DNA of 64,000 bases. Source: Saccharibacillus sp. JS10 (lineage in GTDB: Bacteria > Bacillota > Bacilli > Paenibacillales > Paenibacillaceae). The notes under the pieces are model-generated. The model saw only the letters and a program-made list of their open reading frames with translations, made no database searches and had not been told where the DNA came from. Positions 35,244-43,513 of this stretch are shown one piece after another (the first letter of the stretch is position 1; each line of letters begins with the position of its first letter). A program made the position numbers and the translations under genes. The stretch lies in the NCBI RefSeq assembly GCF_024436065.1, contig NZ_JANFNS010000003.1, positions 1 to 64,000 of the forward strand, in the 5' to 3' direction.

Positions 35244-35275
35244 GTCGCTCCCCACGCAGGAGCGCATATCAATCC
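35244..35275 (+). CRISPR. Isolated degenerate CRISPR repeat
   Basis: GTCGCTCCCCACGCAGGAGC then a diverged 3' part (GCATATCAATCC instead of GTGGATTGAAAC). It lies 834 bp beyond the last recognised repeat of array 2, on the far side of the toxin-antitoxin genes. The 35084-35243 stretch between holds no other feature I can name. Confidence 0.7.
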
Positions 35276-35282
35276 CAAACAC

Positions 35283-35326
35283 AAAAAAGCAGGCACATTT
35301 CCCCGTAGAGGAACTGTACCTGCTTT
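35283..35326 (-). terminator. Terminator closing the iclR transcript and the CRISPR segment
   Basis: On the minus strand AAAGCAGGTACA pairs with TGTGCCTGCTTTTTT. Near-copy of the hairpin at 27068-27117 in the same orientation. It lies beyond repeat copy A as seen from iclR. Confidence 0.78.
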
Positions 35327-35355
35327 ACGTATCACAAAACCCAACGTAACTAGAA

Positions 35356-35543
35356 GCGAAAAAGCGTAGGAAGAAATTCAGTGAAGCCAAATCTTTTCGA
35401 AGAAAAGAGACTTCGGAAGTATATGCCAGTAGTGTTTGCCTTTGTGGTGCATCTTTTCCCAATTTCAACAAGCGACCTAAAGGCTTTCGAAGAAAGGCAC
35501 ATCGCAAGCATACTCTAACGAATTTCTTTCGGAGCTTTTTCGC
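35356..35543 (-). repeat. Structured 3'-UTR repeat, copy A
   Basis: Member of the four-copy family described at 46635. Tips GCGAAAAAGC and GCTTTTTCGC pair, and inner arms AAGAAATTC and GAATTTCTT pair. The equivalent bases in other copies are GCGAAAAGGC/GCCTTTTCGC and GAGAAATTC/GAATTTCTC, so both arms changed together. Starts about 10 bp after the iclR stop. Confidence 0.85.
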
Positions 35544-35552
35544 TTCCTCACA

Positions 35553-36296
35553 TCATCGAATCATCAATCCCATCTCCCGCGCCCGCTCCATAAGCAGCGG
35601 CGCATAGCTCCGAAGCTGATCCACCGGCAATCGCGCCAAAGGTCCCGACACCGACAACGCCGCTGCCAGATTCCCTTTCAGATCGAAGATCGGCGCAGCC
35701 ACCGATGTCACGCCTTGCTCCCGTTCTTCGACGCTGATCGCATACCCTTCCGCTCGGATCGTACGAAGCTGATCGCGAAACGCTGTGCGATTCGCCGAAT
35801 CCGGCCAGATCGGATCGCTGATAATATACTCCTGCTCTCGCTCGCTAGAGAACGCGACCAGCACTTTGCTCGAAGCACCGACATATAGCGGCAACCGCGC
35901 TCCGACAGGCGCGACCCGGCGAATCGCCTGATTGCTTTGTACTGCTTGAATCCGAAGCCGCTCGCGTCCATCACGAACGTATAAGCTCACCGTCTCGTCC
36001 AACTCGTCTCGCAACTTTTCCATCGAAGGAAGCAGTAACAGCGCCGGATCATCCGTGTTCGACAAATGCGCCGACAACTCCCAAATTTTGATGCCCAGCC
36101 GATATTTCTCGGTCGACGCATCGCGGCTGACAAAGCCTTTTTCCTCAAGAGTCGTCATTAGACGGTGCACCGTGCTTTTATGCAGACCGACTTCCGCCGC
36201 GATCTCGGTCAGACTCAGACTTCCCGTGCGTGTAAAACACATCAATATATCAAGCGCACGCTCTACCGCGCGAACCGTTAATTTGCCGTCTTCCAT
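35553..36296 (-). CDS. IclR-family transcriptional regulator
   Basis: DNA-binding protein of 247 residues: winged helix at 5-70 (VRAVERALDILMCF, SLTEIAAEVGLHKSTVHRLMTTLEEKGFV) and the IclR effector domain from about 85 to the end (VAPVGARLPLYVGASSKVLVAF, VSVEEREQGVTSVAAPIFD). Members repress sugar-acid or aromatic catabolism genes. I use ATG 36296 (AGAAGG nine bases before). In-frame starts up to 36356 lack a site. A 23-bp perfect palindrome overlaps its promoter, which suggests autorepression. No catabolic operon is adjacent, so the target is elsewhere. Structured repeat copy A follows its stop. Confidence 0.9.
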   Translation of the reverse strand: MEDGKLTVRAVERALDILMCFTRTGSLSLTEIAAEVGLHKSTVHRLMTTLEEKGFVSRDASTEKYRLGIKIWELSAHLSNTDDPALLLLPSMEKLRDELDETVSLYVRDGRERLRIQAVQSNQAIRRVAPVGARLPLYVGASSKVLVAFSSEREQEYIISDPIWPDSANRTAFRDQLRTIRAEGYAISVEEREQGVTSVAAPIFDLKGNLAAALSVSGPLARLPVDQLRSYAPLLMERAREMGLMIR

Positions 36297-36437
36297 ACAA
36301 GGATACCTTCTCTCCCGATTGTTGTTCTCGTTTTGAGTTTCACTCATTCTGTTCACGTTTCATATAAAAGATATAGTGCCGTCCGCGGGTGGCAAAAGAC
36401 TTTGACTTCCCGCTTGCGCAATCTTTCGTTTGTTACT

Positions 36438-36473
36438 AATATACCATACTTTTGTTTCATTGGATGAAACAAA
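36438..36473 (-). promoter_or_regulatory. iclR promoter with palindromic operator
   Basis: Perfect palindrome TTTGTTTCAT-TGG-ATGAAACAAA at 36451-36473. The extended -10 TGGTATATT of iclR (36438-36446, minus strand) lies beside it, so a bound dimer would block the promoter. Further half-sites GTTTCAT/ATGAAAC occur at about 36355 and 36485. The half-site resembles those of KdgR-like IclR regulators. Confidence 0.7.
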
Positions 36474-36670
36474 TACTTTTTTTATGAAACTGTTGGAATC
36501 AAAAAATGTTCACCCTTCGCGGATTCTCTACAGCTCAAGTCCTACCTGTCCGATAAAAGAGTTAGGTTTGACTTCGAAGGCATAGGAGCATACCATAAAT
36601 ACAAAGCTTTATTTGACTCACAAAGTCATTCTGTTGAAAAAAATCAAACTTCAAATAAGGAGAGACTGCG

Positions 36671-37714
36671 ATGAATCCCGTTTCCGAAACGCTCGCTCCG
36701 TCCAAGCAGCAGAAGGCTGCACACGCGGAGGACCATGTTAAGGAGATTTCGCCGGGTCGTCGTCGGTTGCGTAACATAGCAGTGGCTCTATTCCTATCGA
36801 TTCTTTTCTTTTTGATTTTCTGCTTCGTCGCACTGCATGCTTATATTGCTTGGGTCTTGTCCAATCCGACCGTCGCGCCGCTATATTCGAATCCGAAGCA
36901 AGCGGTCGGCATGGATTATCAGGACATTAGTTTCCCTGCATCCGATGGAAGCCGCATTATGCAAGGCTGGTACATTCCGGCTGGCAGCGCAGACTCGAAG
37001 AAAACGATCGTACTCAGCCACGGCTACGGTGCCAACCGCGAAGAAACCTGGATTCCGATGTATGATATCGCGCATTACGCGCATAGACTGAATTTTAACG
37101 TCATTATGTTCGATTACGGCTTTGCTTCGCAAGGCAGTAAAGAAGTGGCGACCGGAGGCAAAAAAGAAACGCAGCAACTCCTCGGAGCCGTTCAATATGC
37201 CAAGCAAAAAGGAGCCGAGCAAGTCGTCGTATGGGGCTTCTCGATGGGCGGCGGGACTGCGCTTCAAGCCTCTCTTGTCAGCGATGATATCGATGCGATG
37301 ATCTTGGATAGTGCGTTCTTGCTTCAACCGGATACGCTTTACCATAATATTCGCCAAAATATCGCGTTGCCGCGTCACCCGTCGCTGGAGATTTTGCAGA
37401 TGTTGTTCCCGGTGCTGAACGGTACGAGTCTCAATCAGATTCCGTACAAACAAGTCGAGCAAGAAGATTATCCGATCCCGATCTTCTTTATCCACGGAAC
37501 CGAAGATTCCAAAGCACCGTACGAGATTGCCGAGCAACTGGCTGCGAATCAGACCAATCCAAACTCCAGATCGTGGATTGTGCAAGGTTCGCATCACGAA
37601 TTGATTTTCCGCGAGCATCCTCGCGAATATCTACGCCGCGTCTCAAATTTCCTTGGGGATATTCGTTTGGCAGCTCAAGAAGATATCAAAAACGGGGAAA
37701 CGGTAAGTCCGTAA
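36671..37714 (+). CDS. Membrane-anchored alpha/beta hydrolase
   Basis: 347-residue serine hydrolase with an N-terminal polar segment, one membrane helix at about 36-60 and an outside-facing or membrane-tethered alpha/beta hydrolase domain. The nucleophile elbow is WGFSMGGGTAL, the oxyanion/cap region has LSHGYGANREE, an acid residue lies in FIHGTEDSKAPY and the histidine in VQGSHHELIF. Related to YfhR/YqkD-type proteins of unknown substrate. The start has AAGGAGAG seven bases upstream. The 36297-36670 interval holds the iclR operator. I see no clear promoter for this gene. Confidence 0.85.
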   Translation: MNPVSETLAPSKQQKAAHAEDHVKEISPGRRRLRNIAVALFLSILFFLIFCFVALHAYIAWVLSNPTVAPLYSNPKQAVGMDYQDISFPASDGSRIMQGWYIPAGSADSKKTIVLSHGYGANREETWIPMYDIAHYAHRLNFNVIMFDYGFASQGSKEVATGGKKETQQLLGAVQYAKQKGAEQVVVWGFSMGGGTALQASLVSDDIDAMILDSAFLLQPDTLYHNIRQNIALPRHPSLEILQMLFPVLNGTSLNQIPYKQVEQEDYPIPIFFIHGTEDSKAPYEIAEQLAANQTNPNSRSWIVQGSHHELIFREHPREYLRRVSNFLGDIRLAAQEDIKNGETVSP

Positions 37715-37740
37715 CTAAACCCTAACTTCATATCCTTTTC

Positions 37741-37789
37741 AAAAAAAGCCGTGCTACCGACCTTCAATAAGGTAAGTAGCACGGCTTTT
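37741..37789. terminator. Bidirectional terminator between hydrolase and lipL
   Basis: AAAAAGCCGTGCTAC and GTAGCACGGCTTTT with an inner CCTT/AAGG pairing. Confidence 0.9.
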
Positions 37790-37790
37790 C

Positions 37791-38618
37791 CTATCCCCGA
37801 TCGTATCGCTGCTTGAGTTCTGCCGACAACCGATCCAGTTCATCCAGCGGCAAATTCGGAGCTTCAGTCAGCACCGTCGCACCTGCATGTTCGATCATCC
37901 AATCCATTAGCGACGAGATATAGGCTTCGGACGAAGGCACACCTGCTAATTCATCCAGACTACCCATCGATCCTTCGCGAACATCTGGATAAGCGTCCCC
38001 TGGCGTTAAATCCCCGGAAGCTTCGTCGTAAAATTCGCGAGCCAATCTACGGCGTTCTTCGCCGTTGCCTTCTACGATTACGAAACCGGTCAAAATATAC
38101 GCTTTCGTCTGCCGACGCTGCGCAATTCCGCAAAACTTACGTCCATTGACACTCACATCGTAATCCCCAGGGCAAAAAGCACCTTCGATCTCCCCGGCTT
38201 TGGAATCGGTTGTCCACGGCGACGCGGCTCCTGCAATCAGCGACACCATACGTGCAAAATCACCATGTAGTTCGATTTTCCGGTCCGGGTTCGGCAAAAT
38301 AATCGACACATTGATCACGCCTTCGTCGAGCGGCACCGCAGCTCCGCCGGATACCCGTACCGCGACCGAGCAACCTTCATCGCGTAGTTTGTCCATCGCT
38401 TGAGCCGCGCGCGGCAACCGTCGATCCCGCATTCCAATCGTTAGCGCGTAAGGATGTCGCCAGATGTGCATGATCGGTGCTTCCCCTTCTCCGACGCGGC
38501 GACACATCATCTCTTCCCAAGCGAGCGGGTACATAATATCTTCCGGCATACTTTCTAGCGGCGGGTTCCAGATACGGATATCGGGATGCCATACTGCGTT
38601 CGATTGCTGATTGTCCAT
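37791..38618 (-). CDS. lipL: Octanoyl/lipoyl-[GcvH]:protein transferase (LipL-like)
   Basis: Cytosolic 275-residue member of the BPL/LplA/LipB family. The order of motifs (WRHPYALTIGMRDRR, RVSGGAAVPLDEGVINVSII, EGAFCPGDYDVSVNGRKFCGIAQRR) and the length agree with LipL/LipM amidotransferases. The cysteine in FCPGDYDVS is the expected acyl-thioester nucleophile of LipL, which moves octanoyl groups from GcvH to E2 subunits. A true ATP-using LplA would be longer. Probably co-transcribed with the lipoprotein gene 51 bp upstream. Confidence 0.82.
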   Translation of the reverse strand: MDNQQSNAVWHPDIRIWNPPLESMPEDIMYPLAWEEMMCRRVGEGEAPIMHIWRHPYALTIGMRDRRLPRAAQAMDKLRDEGCSVAVRVSGGAAVPLDEGVINVSIILPNPDRKIELHGDFARMVSLIAGAASPWTTDSKAGEIEGAFCPGDYDVSVNGRKFCGIAQRRQTKAYILTGFVIVEGNGEERRRLAREFYDEASGDLTPGDAYPDVREGSMGSLDELAGVPSSEAYISSLMDWMIEHAGATVLTEAPNLPLDELDRLSAELKQRYDRG

Positions 38619-38669
38619 ACCGATCGCCTCCTGATTGTTGATGTCTAGGTTGCTTTTTTTAAAAAATGA

Positions 38670-39182
38670 TTAGGAATTGCCGTCTTCGACGATTCGCAAA
38701 CTTTTCGCCATATCCATCAATAGCGGAAGGGCTTTAGCTTTATCCAAATACGTGAACGAGACGATATACGTTTCTCCGCCTTGCTCTACTTGGAAAAAGT
38801 CCGCGATTCGTCCGTCGTTAATCGAACCTCGGTATTCTTTGTAGCCCATCAGTTCTTCGGTACGATCGCGCATCAGCGAAGGTTCGATCAACGAATTTTT
38901 CGTAACGGTCATAAAAATTTGCTGGCTTTGAAATCCCCAAGCCGTGTCGTTGCCCATCTGAAAAGCTGTTGCGCCTTCCGGTAAATAGACGCCGATCGGG
39001 AACTTCGGATGACGCTCGAATGTTCCTGCGATTTGCTCGTTCGGATCATAAGGTTTGAGGTCAAAAAGCGACTGCGTACCTTCCAGCGGCGCTGCTTCCT
39101 GATGCCCGATCCAAGCCGGTTTCCCGCAAGCCGTTAGCATAATCAAAACTAAAAGCATCGGCACGATTATTATTTTTTTCAT
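38670..39182 (-). CDS. Lipoprotein of unknown function
   Basis: Lipid-anchored 170-residue protein. The signal peptide ends in the lipobox LTAC (Cys19). The mature part has a PIGVYLPEGATAFQMGNDTAWGF segment and an alternation of short strands. No catalytic motif is seen. Looks like a small secreted DUF found in Bacillales. Same strand as lipL, separated from folE by a terminator. Confidence 0.75.
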   Translation of the reverse strand: MKKIIIVPMLLVLIMLTACGKPAWIGHQEAAPLEGTQSLFDLKPYDPNEQIAGTFERHPKFPIGVYLPEGATAFQMGNDTAWGFQSQQIFMTVTKNSLIEPSLMRDRTEELMGYKEYRGSINDGRIADFFQVEQGGETYIVSFTYLDKAKALPLLMDMAKSLRIVEDGNS

Positions 39183-39237
39183 GATTCTTCGCTCCTTTTA
39201 AGTTCCACCTTGAATCCCGCTTCCAATCATTTTTTGC

Positions 39238-39334
39238 TATAAAAAAGAACCTACCGACTTGCCGCACGTTTTTCCAATCCCTTCTTTGATCAAAAAGAGA
39301 TCGAAACCGCGCCCGGCGCCGGACAGGTTCTTTT
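39238..39334 (-). terminator. folE terminator with extended loop
   Basis: On the minus strand AAAAGAACCTGTCCGG pairs with GTCGGTAGGTTCTTTTTT across about 60 nt that contains smaller hairpins (GGCGCCGGGCGC, GATC..GATC). Confidence 0.65.
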
Positions 39335-39343
39335 CATTCCACT

Positions 39344-39937
39344 TTAGTTCTTGATCAGGCTCAGACATTCCGCGCGCTGCGCTGCATCGTTACGAAGCAC
39401 GCCGCGAACCGCCGTTGTCACCGTTTTGCTGCCTGGTTTTTTGACACCACGTGCACACATGCACAAATGTTCGCCTTCGACTACGACCATCACGCCTTTC
39501 GGCTGAAGCACCTCGACCAAAATATCGGCGATTTGTGTAGTGATGCGTTCTTGCACTTGCAAACGACGCGTAACCGCTTCGGCTAACCGAGCGAACTTGC
39601 TCAGCCCCGCGATCCGTCCGTTCGGAATATAACCTACATGAATTTTACCGAAAAAAGGCGCCATATGATGTTCACACTGGCTATAGTAGACAATATCCTT
39701 GACGATAACCAACTCTTCGTGATGCTCGTCGAATGTCACGCCCAAAGCTTCTCTCGGGTCTACATCGTATCCGGCAAAAATTTCTTCGTACATCCGGGTT
39801 ACGCGTGCAGGTGTATCGAGCAGCCCTTCTCGCTCAGGATCTTCTCCGATAAGCGATAAAATCTGGGAGATATGATGTTCGATCTGTTCACGGTTGTCGC
39901 CAACCTTCTTGTTTGTATAATCGTTCACGCCCGCCAT
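39344..39937 (-). CDS. folE: GTP cyclohydrolase I
   Basis: Cytosolic decameric enzyme converting GTP to dihydroneopterin triphosphate for folate (and queuosine) synthesis. Length 197 residues is normal. The zinc and catalytic residues are in [19 protein letters not shown] and [21 protein letters not shown], and the [22 protein letters not shown] helix is canonical. Zn-dependent type IA. The start ATG has GGAGG upstream. Queuosine synthesis links it to the nearby queG fusion. Confidence 0.95.
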   Translation of the reverse strand: MAGVNDYTNKKVGDNREQIEHHISQILSLIGEDPEREGLLDTPARVTRMYEEIFAGYDVDPREALGVTFDEHHEELVIVKDIVYYSQCEHHMAPFFGKIHVGYIPNGRIAGLSKFARLAEAVTRRLQVQERITTQIADILVEVLQPKGVMVVVEGEHLCMCARGVKKPGSKTVTTAVRGVLRNDAAQRAECLSLIKN

Positions 39938-40035
39938 GCGTCGCTCCTCCTTACCTCATGCACAGACCGGGCGATATAAGTTCCACCCGATCTATGCAAT
40001 TCCGATCAACCTTTTCGATTGATCGGAATTTGCGC

Positions 40036-40320
40036 TTATTTTCTCCGCTTGTTGCTAGGAGGAAACGCGTTACCTTTAGGTGCTTTGCCACCAGGCATAC
40101 CGCCCGGCATTGCTCCGCCGTTTTTCTTCATCATCTGCTGTGCTTGCTGCATTTGCTTACCGCTCATGTTATAGCCCATTTGCTTAGCCATTTTTTGCAA
40201 CATTTGCGGATCGTTCTGCATGTTGGTCAGCTGACGACGCAGATAATACACACCAATAAAGAACCCGCCCACCAAACCGACGATCAATGTGACAATCGGT
40301 ATCACATAATTCCACCACAT
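40036..40320 (-). CDS. UPF0154 (YneF-like) small membrane protein
   Basis: 94-residue single-pass membrane protein with N-terminal WWNYVIPIVTLIVGLVGGFFIGVYYLRRQ helix and cytosolic QMLQKMAKQMGYNMSGKQMQQAQQMMKK helix, the pattern of YneF/UPF0154, followed by a Gly/Pro/Met-rich tail. Function unknown. ATG 40320 was chosen because the family starts just before the helix. The frame continues upstream into non-family sequence. Confidence 0.8.
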   Translation of the reverse strand: MWWNYVIPIVTLIVGLVGGFFIGVYYLRRQLTNMQNDPQMLQKMAKQMGYNMSGKQMQQAQQMMKKNGGAMPGGMPGGKAPKGNAFPPSNKRRK

Positions 40321-40410
40321 CGCTGATGTCACCCCACGTTTTTTGACTGTCTGGTGCGTATAGACGCACGAGTTAAGTGTAGCACGAGGCGGCGGTTGCC
40401 GCAATTTAAT

Positions 40411-42300
40411 TTACCGATCCAGTCGGCGATTACGCTCGATTTGAAGAAGCTTTTCTTTGATGTCCAGACCGCCTGCATAACCGACCAATTTGCCGCTTGA
40501 ACCCACAACCCGGTGACACGGGAAAACAAGAGGAAGCGGATTGCGATTGTTCGCGCCGCCGACCGCCCGCACCGCTTTCGGTTTTCCGACGGCTTCGGCG
40601 ATCCATTTGTAAGAAACCGTCTCTCCGTAACCGATCTGCGCAAGCGCTCGCCAGACTTCGATCTGGAACGGCGTTCCTTGCAGATCGAGCTTCATATCGA
40701 ATGTTTCCCGTTTGCCTTTGAGATATTCGAAAAGCTGCTTTTTGTAGGGCTTTAATTCTTCCGGTTGGCGAATGAATTCCGCTGCGCCGAACCAGCGCTT
40801 GCCCCAGACTTTGATCTTGTCTTCGACAGCTTCGAAATGACCGAAATCGATGCGACATAATCCGTTGTCGCTAGCGGTCAGTACGAGAGGCCCGATCGAC
40901 GATTGCATCTCGTCGTAGAACAGCGTAGACGCCTTGGCTGCGCTAGGCTTGACGCTATTCGCGCTTGCGCCGCTGTCGCCTGCAACCTTTGGCGTTTGCG
41001 GCTCTGGCGAAGCCGGCTGGATGTCCGCCGGCTTGTCGCCTTTGACCTCCGCGCTGCCTAGCCGCGCGTCCGGTTCTGTTCCTTGCGCGCGGCGCGACGG
41101 GTCGCCTTTCGCGGGGCGCGGCTTACGCCCTTCGCGCGCTTCGCTGAGCGCAAGACCGATGCGCTCCAGCACTTCCGCGTCTTGCTCCAGCGGCTTCGCG
41201 GCGAGCAAGGCTTCTTCGGCTGCCGCGCCGCCGATCCGCCCGATCGACCAAGCGGCAGTGCCGCGCATAATCGGGCGCGGATCGCCCGTCAGCACTTCGG
41301 CGAGCTTCGGCATCGCCGCCTCGTCTTTGAAGTTCCCCAGCGCAATTACGGCATTGCGCTGGATCGGCCCTCTGCCGCGCCAAGCAGCGGCAGTGTCGCC
41401 GAACTGCTCTTTGAACTGCCGATTGCTCAAATCGAGCAAAGGCAGAAGAAGCGGCTTCGCTTTTTCGGGGTCAGGCTGAAGCTGCGCATGATGCTGCCAA
41501 TGTTTGCCCTTGTTTTTCGGGCAAACGATCTGGCATGTGTCGCAACCGTATAATCGGTTGCCGATCTTCATCATGAATTCTTCGCTCAGCAGCCCTTTCG
41601 TTTGTGTCAGGAACGACACGCAGCGCTGGGCGTTCAGCTCGCCGGGACCGACCAAAGCTCCGGTCGGGCAAGCATCGATGCAGCGCGTACACTCGCCGCA
41701 ATCGTCTTGCACTTCTTCGTCCGCGCTAAACGGAATATTCGTAATCAGCTCGCCCAGATAGATCCAAGAGCCGTACTTAGGCGAAATAATCATACAGTTT
41801 TTGCCTTGAAAACCGATCCCGGCGCGGTGAGCGACCGCTCGGTCGGACAGCACTCCGGTGTCTACCATGTTGACGACGCTTGCCCACGGTACTTTTTCTT
41901 TGATAAACTCGACCAACCGCTCCATCGCTTCGCGCAAAACGACATGGTAATCGCGTCCCCAAGCCGAACGTGCCATCATGCCGCGCGTTTTGCCCGGTTC
42001 TGATTTCGGCGCGTTTTCAAGTTTCGAAGGATACGCGACCGCAATCGCAATCAGCGATTGCGGATCTTCGTGACTCAGCGCCGGATACGTTCGTTTATCC
42101 AAATCCGGTTCTTCGAAGCCGGACTCAAATCCTTTGGCGCGATGTTGTTCCAATCGAACGCGCAGCGATAAGAAAGGATCGGCGGAAGCAAATCCGATAT
42201 CGTCGATTCCTAAAGACGGCGCCGCTTCGATAATTTCGCGTTTTAACGTTTCCCAAGAAACAGGTTTTGTTTGTACCGCATTGCTTTGCTGGTCGCTCAT
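40411..42300 (-). CDS. QueG-Ogt fusion: epoxyqueuosine reductase plus O6-methylguanine-DNA methyltransferase
   Basis: A 629-residue fusion. Residues 1-390 are QueG, the cobalamin/[4Fe-4S] enzyme that makes queuosine in tRNA: VVNMVDTGVLSDRAVAHRAGIGF, the two cluster motifs CGECTRCIDACPTGA and CDTCQIVCPKN, and C-terminal HEAT repeats (RNAVIALGNFKDE, GTAAWSIGRIG). Residues 391-462 are a low-complexity Pro/Ala/Lys linker rich in GCG/GCC codons. Residues 463-629 are a complete Ogt/MGMT repair protein with SYKWIAEAVG and the acceptor Cys near 595 in FPCHRVVGS. Both active sites are intact. Start ATG follows AAAGGAG by eight bases. Confidence 0.93.
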   Translation of the reverse strand: MSDQQSNAVQTKPVSWETLKREIIEAAPSLGIDDIGFASADPFLSLRVRLEQHRAKGFESGFEEPDLDKRTYPALSHEDPQSLIAIAVAYPSKLENAPKSEPGKTRGMMARSAWGRDYHVVLREAMERLVEFIKEKVPWASVVNMVDTGVLSDRAVAHRAGIGFQGKNCMIISPKYGSWIYLGELITNIPFSADEEVQDDCGECTRCIDACPTGALVGPGELNAQRCVSFLTQTKGLLSEEFMMKIGNRLYGCDTCQIVCPKNKGKHWQHHAQLQPDPEKAKPLLLPLLDLSNRQFKEQFGDTAAAWRGRGPIQRNAVIALGNFKDEAAMPKLAEVLTGDPRPIMRGTAAWSIGRIGGAAAEEALLAAKPLEQDAEVLERIGLALSEAREGRKPRPAKGDPSRRAQGTEPDARLGSAEVKGDKPADIQPASPEPQTPKVAGDSGASANSVKPSAAKASTLFYDEMQSSIGPLVLTASDNGLCRIDFGHFEAVEDKIKVWGKRWFGAAEFIRQPEELKPYKKQLFEYLKGKRETFDMKLDLQGTPFQIEVWRALAQIGYGETVSYKWIAEAVGKPKAVRAVGGANNRNPLPLVFPCHRVVGSSGKLVGYAGGLDIKEKLLQIERNRRLDR

Positions 42301-42479
42301 AACTATCGCTCCTTTCTATGCAGCCTTTGTGCAACCTTTCTTTATCCGCAAAAAAAGACGCTTGATCCGGATGATGCAGCAATTCCGGCAGCGCTTTTGA
42401 ATGTACTTTTTATCCAACGATCCGTCAGTGAAGCCTTCTCTATTTTACCGCGAATAGTTACAGAAATCGAGTTTAAAAA

Positions 42480-42665
42480 ATAAAAGCATCCCCGTACTCT
42501 CCAGCGTCCGTACCGACGTATTCGTCGCACAGGCGCCCGAGGGAACGGGCATGCTTATGTCAGTTCAAGCGGTTCCTTTCCGGGGACACCGCATATATGT
42601 GTATGTTCGGCTGATTTGCCACATTCCAAGGCTCCCCGCGCTCGGAATGTTAAGTAAAGTACTCC
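42480..42665 (-). ncRNA. Possible structured leader or small RNA upstream of queG-ogt
   Basis: On the minus strand several hairpins line up: ACATTCC/GGAATGT, GCGGTgTCC/GGAACCGC, CGAC/GTCG, and a terminator-like stem AAGCATGCCCGT/ACGGGGATGC followed by TTTTATTTTTTAAA (42474-42560). It could be a long terminator for the acetyltransferase gene or an attenuating leader of queG-ogt. No known riboswitch class was recognised. The rest of the 42301-42684 gap has nothing notable. Confidence 0.4.
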
Positions 42666-42684
42666 ATTTGGTACAGGCCTAAAC

Positions 42685-43110
42685 TTAATGAACCGCCAAA
42701 ATGCTCAGCTTCTGGAACGCGTTCAAAATGCGATTCGCTCCGTAACCCATCGCTTCATAAAGCGGCAGTGCAGGCGAATTGTGTTCATCTCCCGATACAA
42801 AAATGCTTTTGACTTTACGTTGTTGGAAACGACCTTCCAGCTTCGCAACCAGTGCTTTGCCAATTCCTTGACGACGATAATCCGGATGCACCGCAACTCG
42901 GTAATAGCAACCCATCTCGCGTTCGATCGTACCGATCATTACGCCGACAAGCTGATCTCCGTCTTCGGCTACAAGGATCAGTTCCGAATCCCATGACAAC
43001 TGTCTGGAAAAAGGTCCAATCGTCTTTTCATAACATTCTTCGGATAAAGCGATTTGGAGAAGTTCCGTAATACGGCTAGAATCACTCAATTGAAAAGAAC
43101 GAACGTTCAT
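42685..43110 (-). CDS. GNAT-family N-acetyltransferase
   Basis: Cytosolic 141-residue acetyltransferase. The acetyl-CoA-binding motif A is VAVHPDYRRQGIGKALVAKLE (R-Q-G-I-G-K), preceded by the strand GVMIGTIEREMGCYYR and followed by motif B SPALPLYEAMGY. It resembles YkwB/RimI-like proteins and has no assignable substrate. Stands alone upstream of the structured region before queG-ogt. Confidence 0.85.
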   Translation of the reverse strand: MNVRSFQLSDSSRITELLQIALSEECYEKTIGPFSRQLSWDSELILVAEDGDQLVGVMIGTIEREMGCYYRVAVHPDYRRQGIGKALVAKLEGRFQQRKVKSIFVSGDEHNSPALPLYEAMGYGANRILNAFQKLSILAVH

Positions 43111-43513
43111 ATCCTAAATCCCCTTCTTCTTTGGAAATGGCAGCTATGCAAGGTACACTCCATGAAAATATTCATTCATTTCTTGCAAACGCTTACTTGA
43201 ATCAGGTTTTTACAGAAAAAATAACTTCACTTTACAAAAAAGACAGAAAAAATACGAGGCTACCTGTGGATTTACTTTCCTCACTCGATTATTAAACCAT
43301 AACTGACATGAAAAAACATCACTTTTATTTCAATAATGACGTATTTCGAGTAATTTCGCTGTTGGCTCTGGTTCTTTTTACACTTTTTTTGCAGATTTCG
43401 CTCCTTTTTTCGATCTTTTCACTGTTTACATCCAGCTAATCTTTTTAACAATTCTTTTTGGAAAAATAGGGGCTTTTTATCGGATCATAAGGTTACGGAG
43501 AAAAAATGACCTA
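43111..43513. other. AT-rich gene-free stretch upstream of sodA
   Basis: About 400 bp between the divergent acetyltransferase and sodA. It contains many A/T tracts and no open frame with a ribosome binding site. The sodA promoter follows it. Confidence 0.6.

Noticed and set aside
35356-35543. Repeat copies as insertion sequences
   Set aside because: They carry no transposase frame, and no target duplication is visible by eye. They are kept as a non-coding repeat family.
42480-42665. Known riboswitch classes (TPP, SAM, preQ1, cobalamin, c-di-GMP, ZTP) or a T-box upstream of queG-ogt
   Set aside because: None of the conserved cores (for example CTGAGA, or the T-box AGGGTGG) is present.
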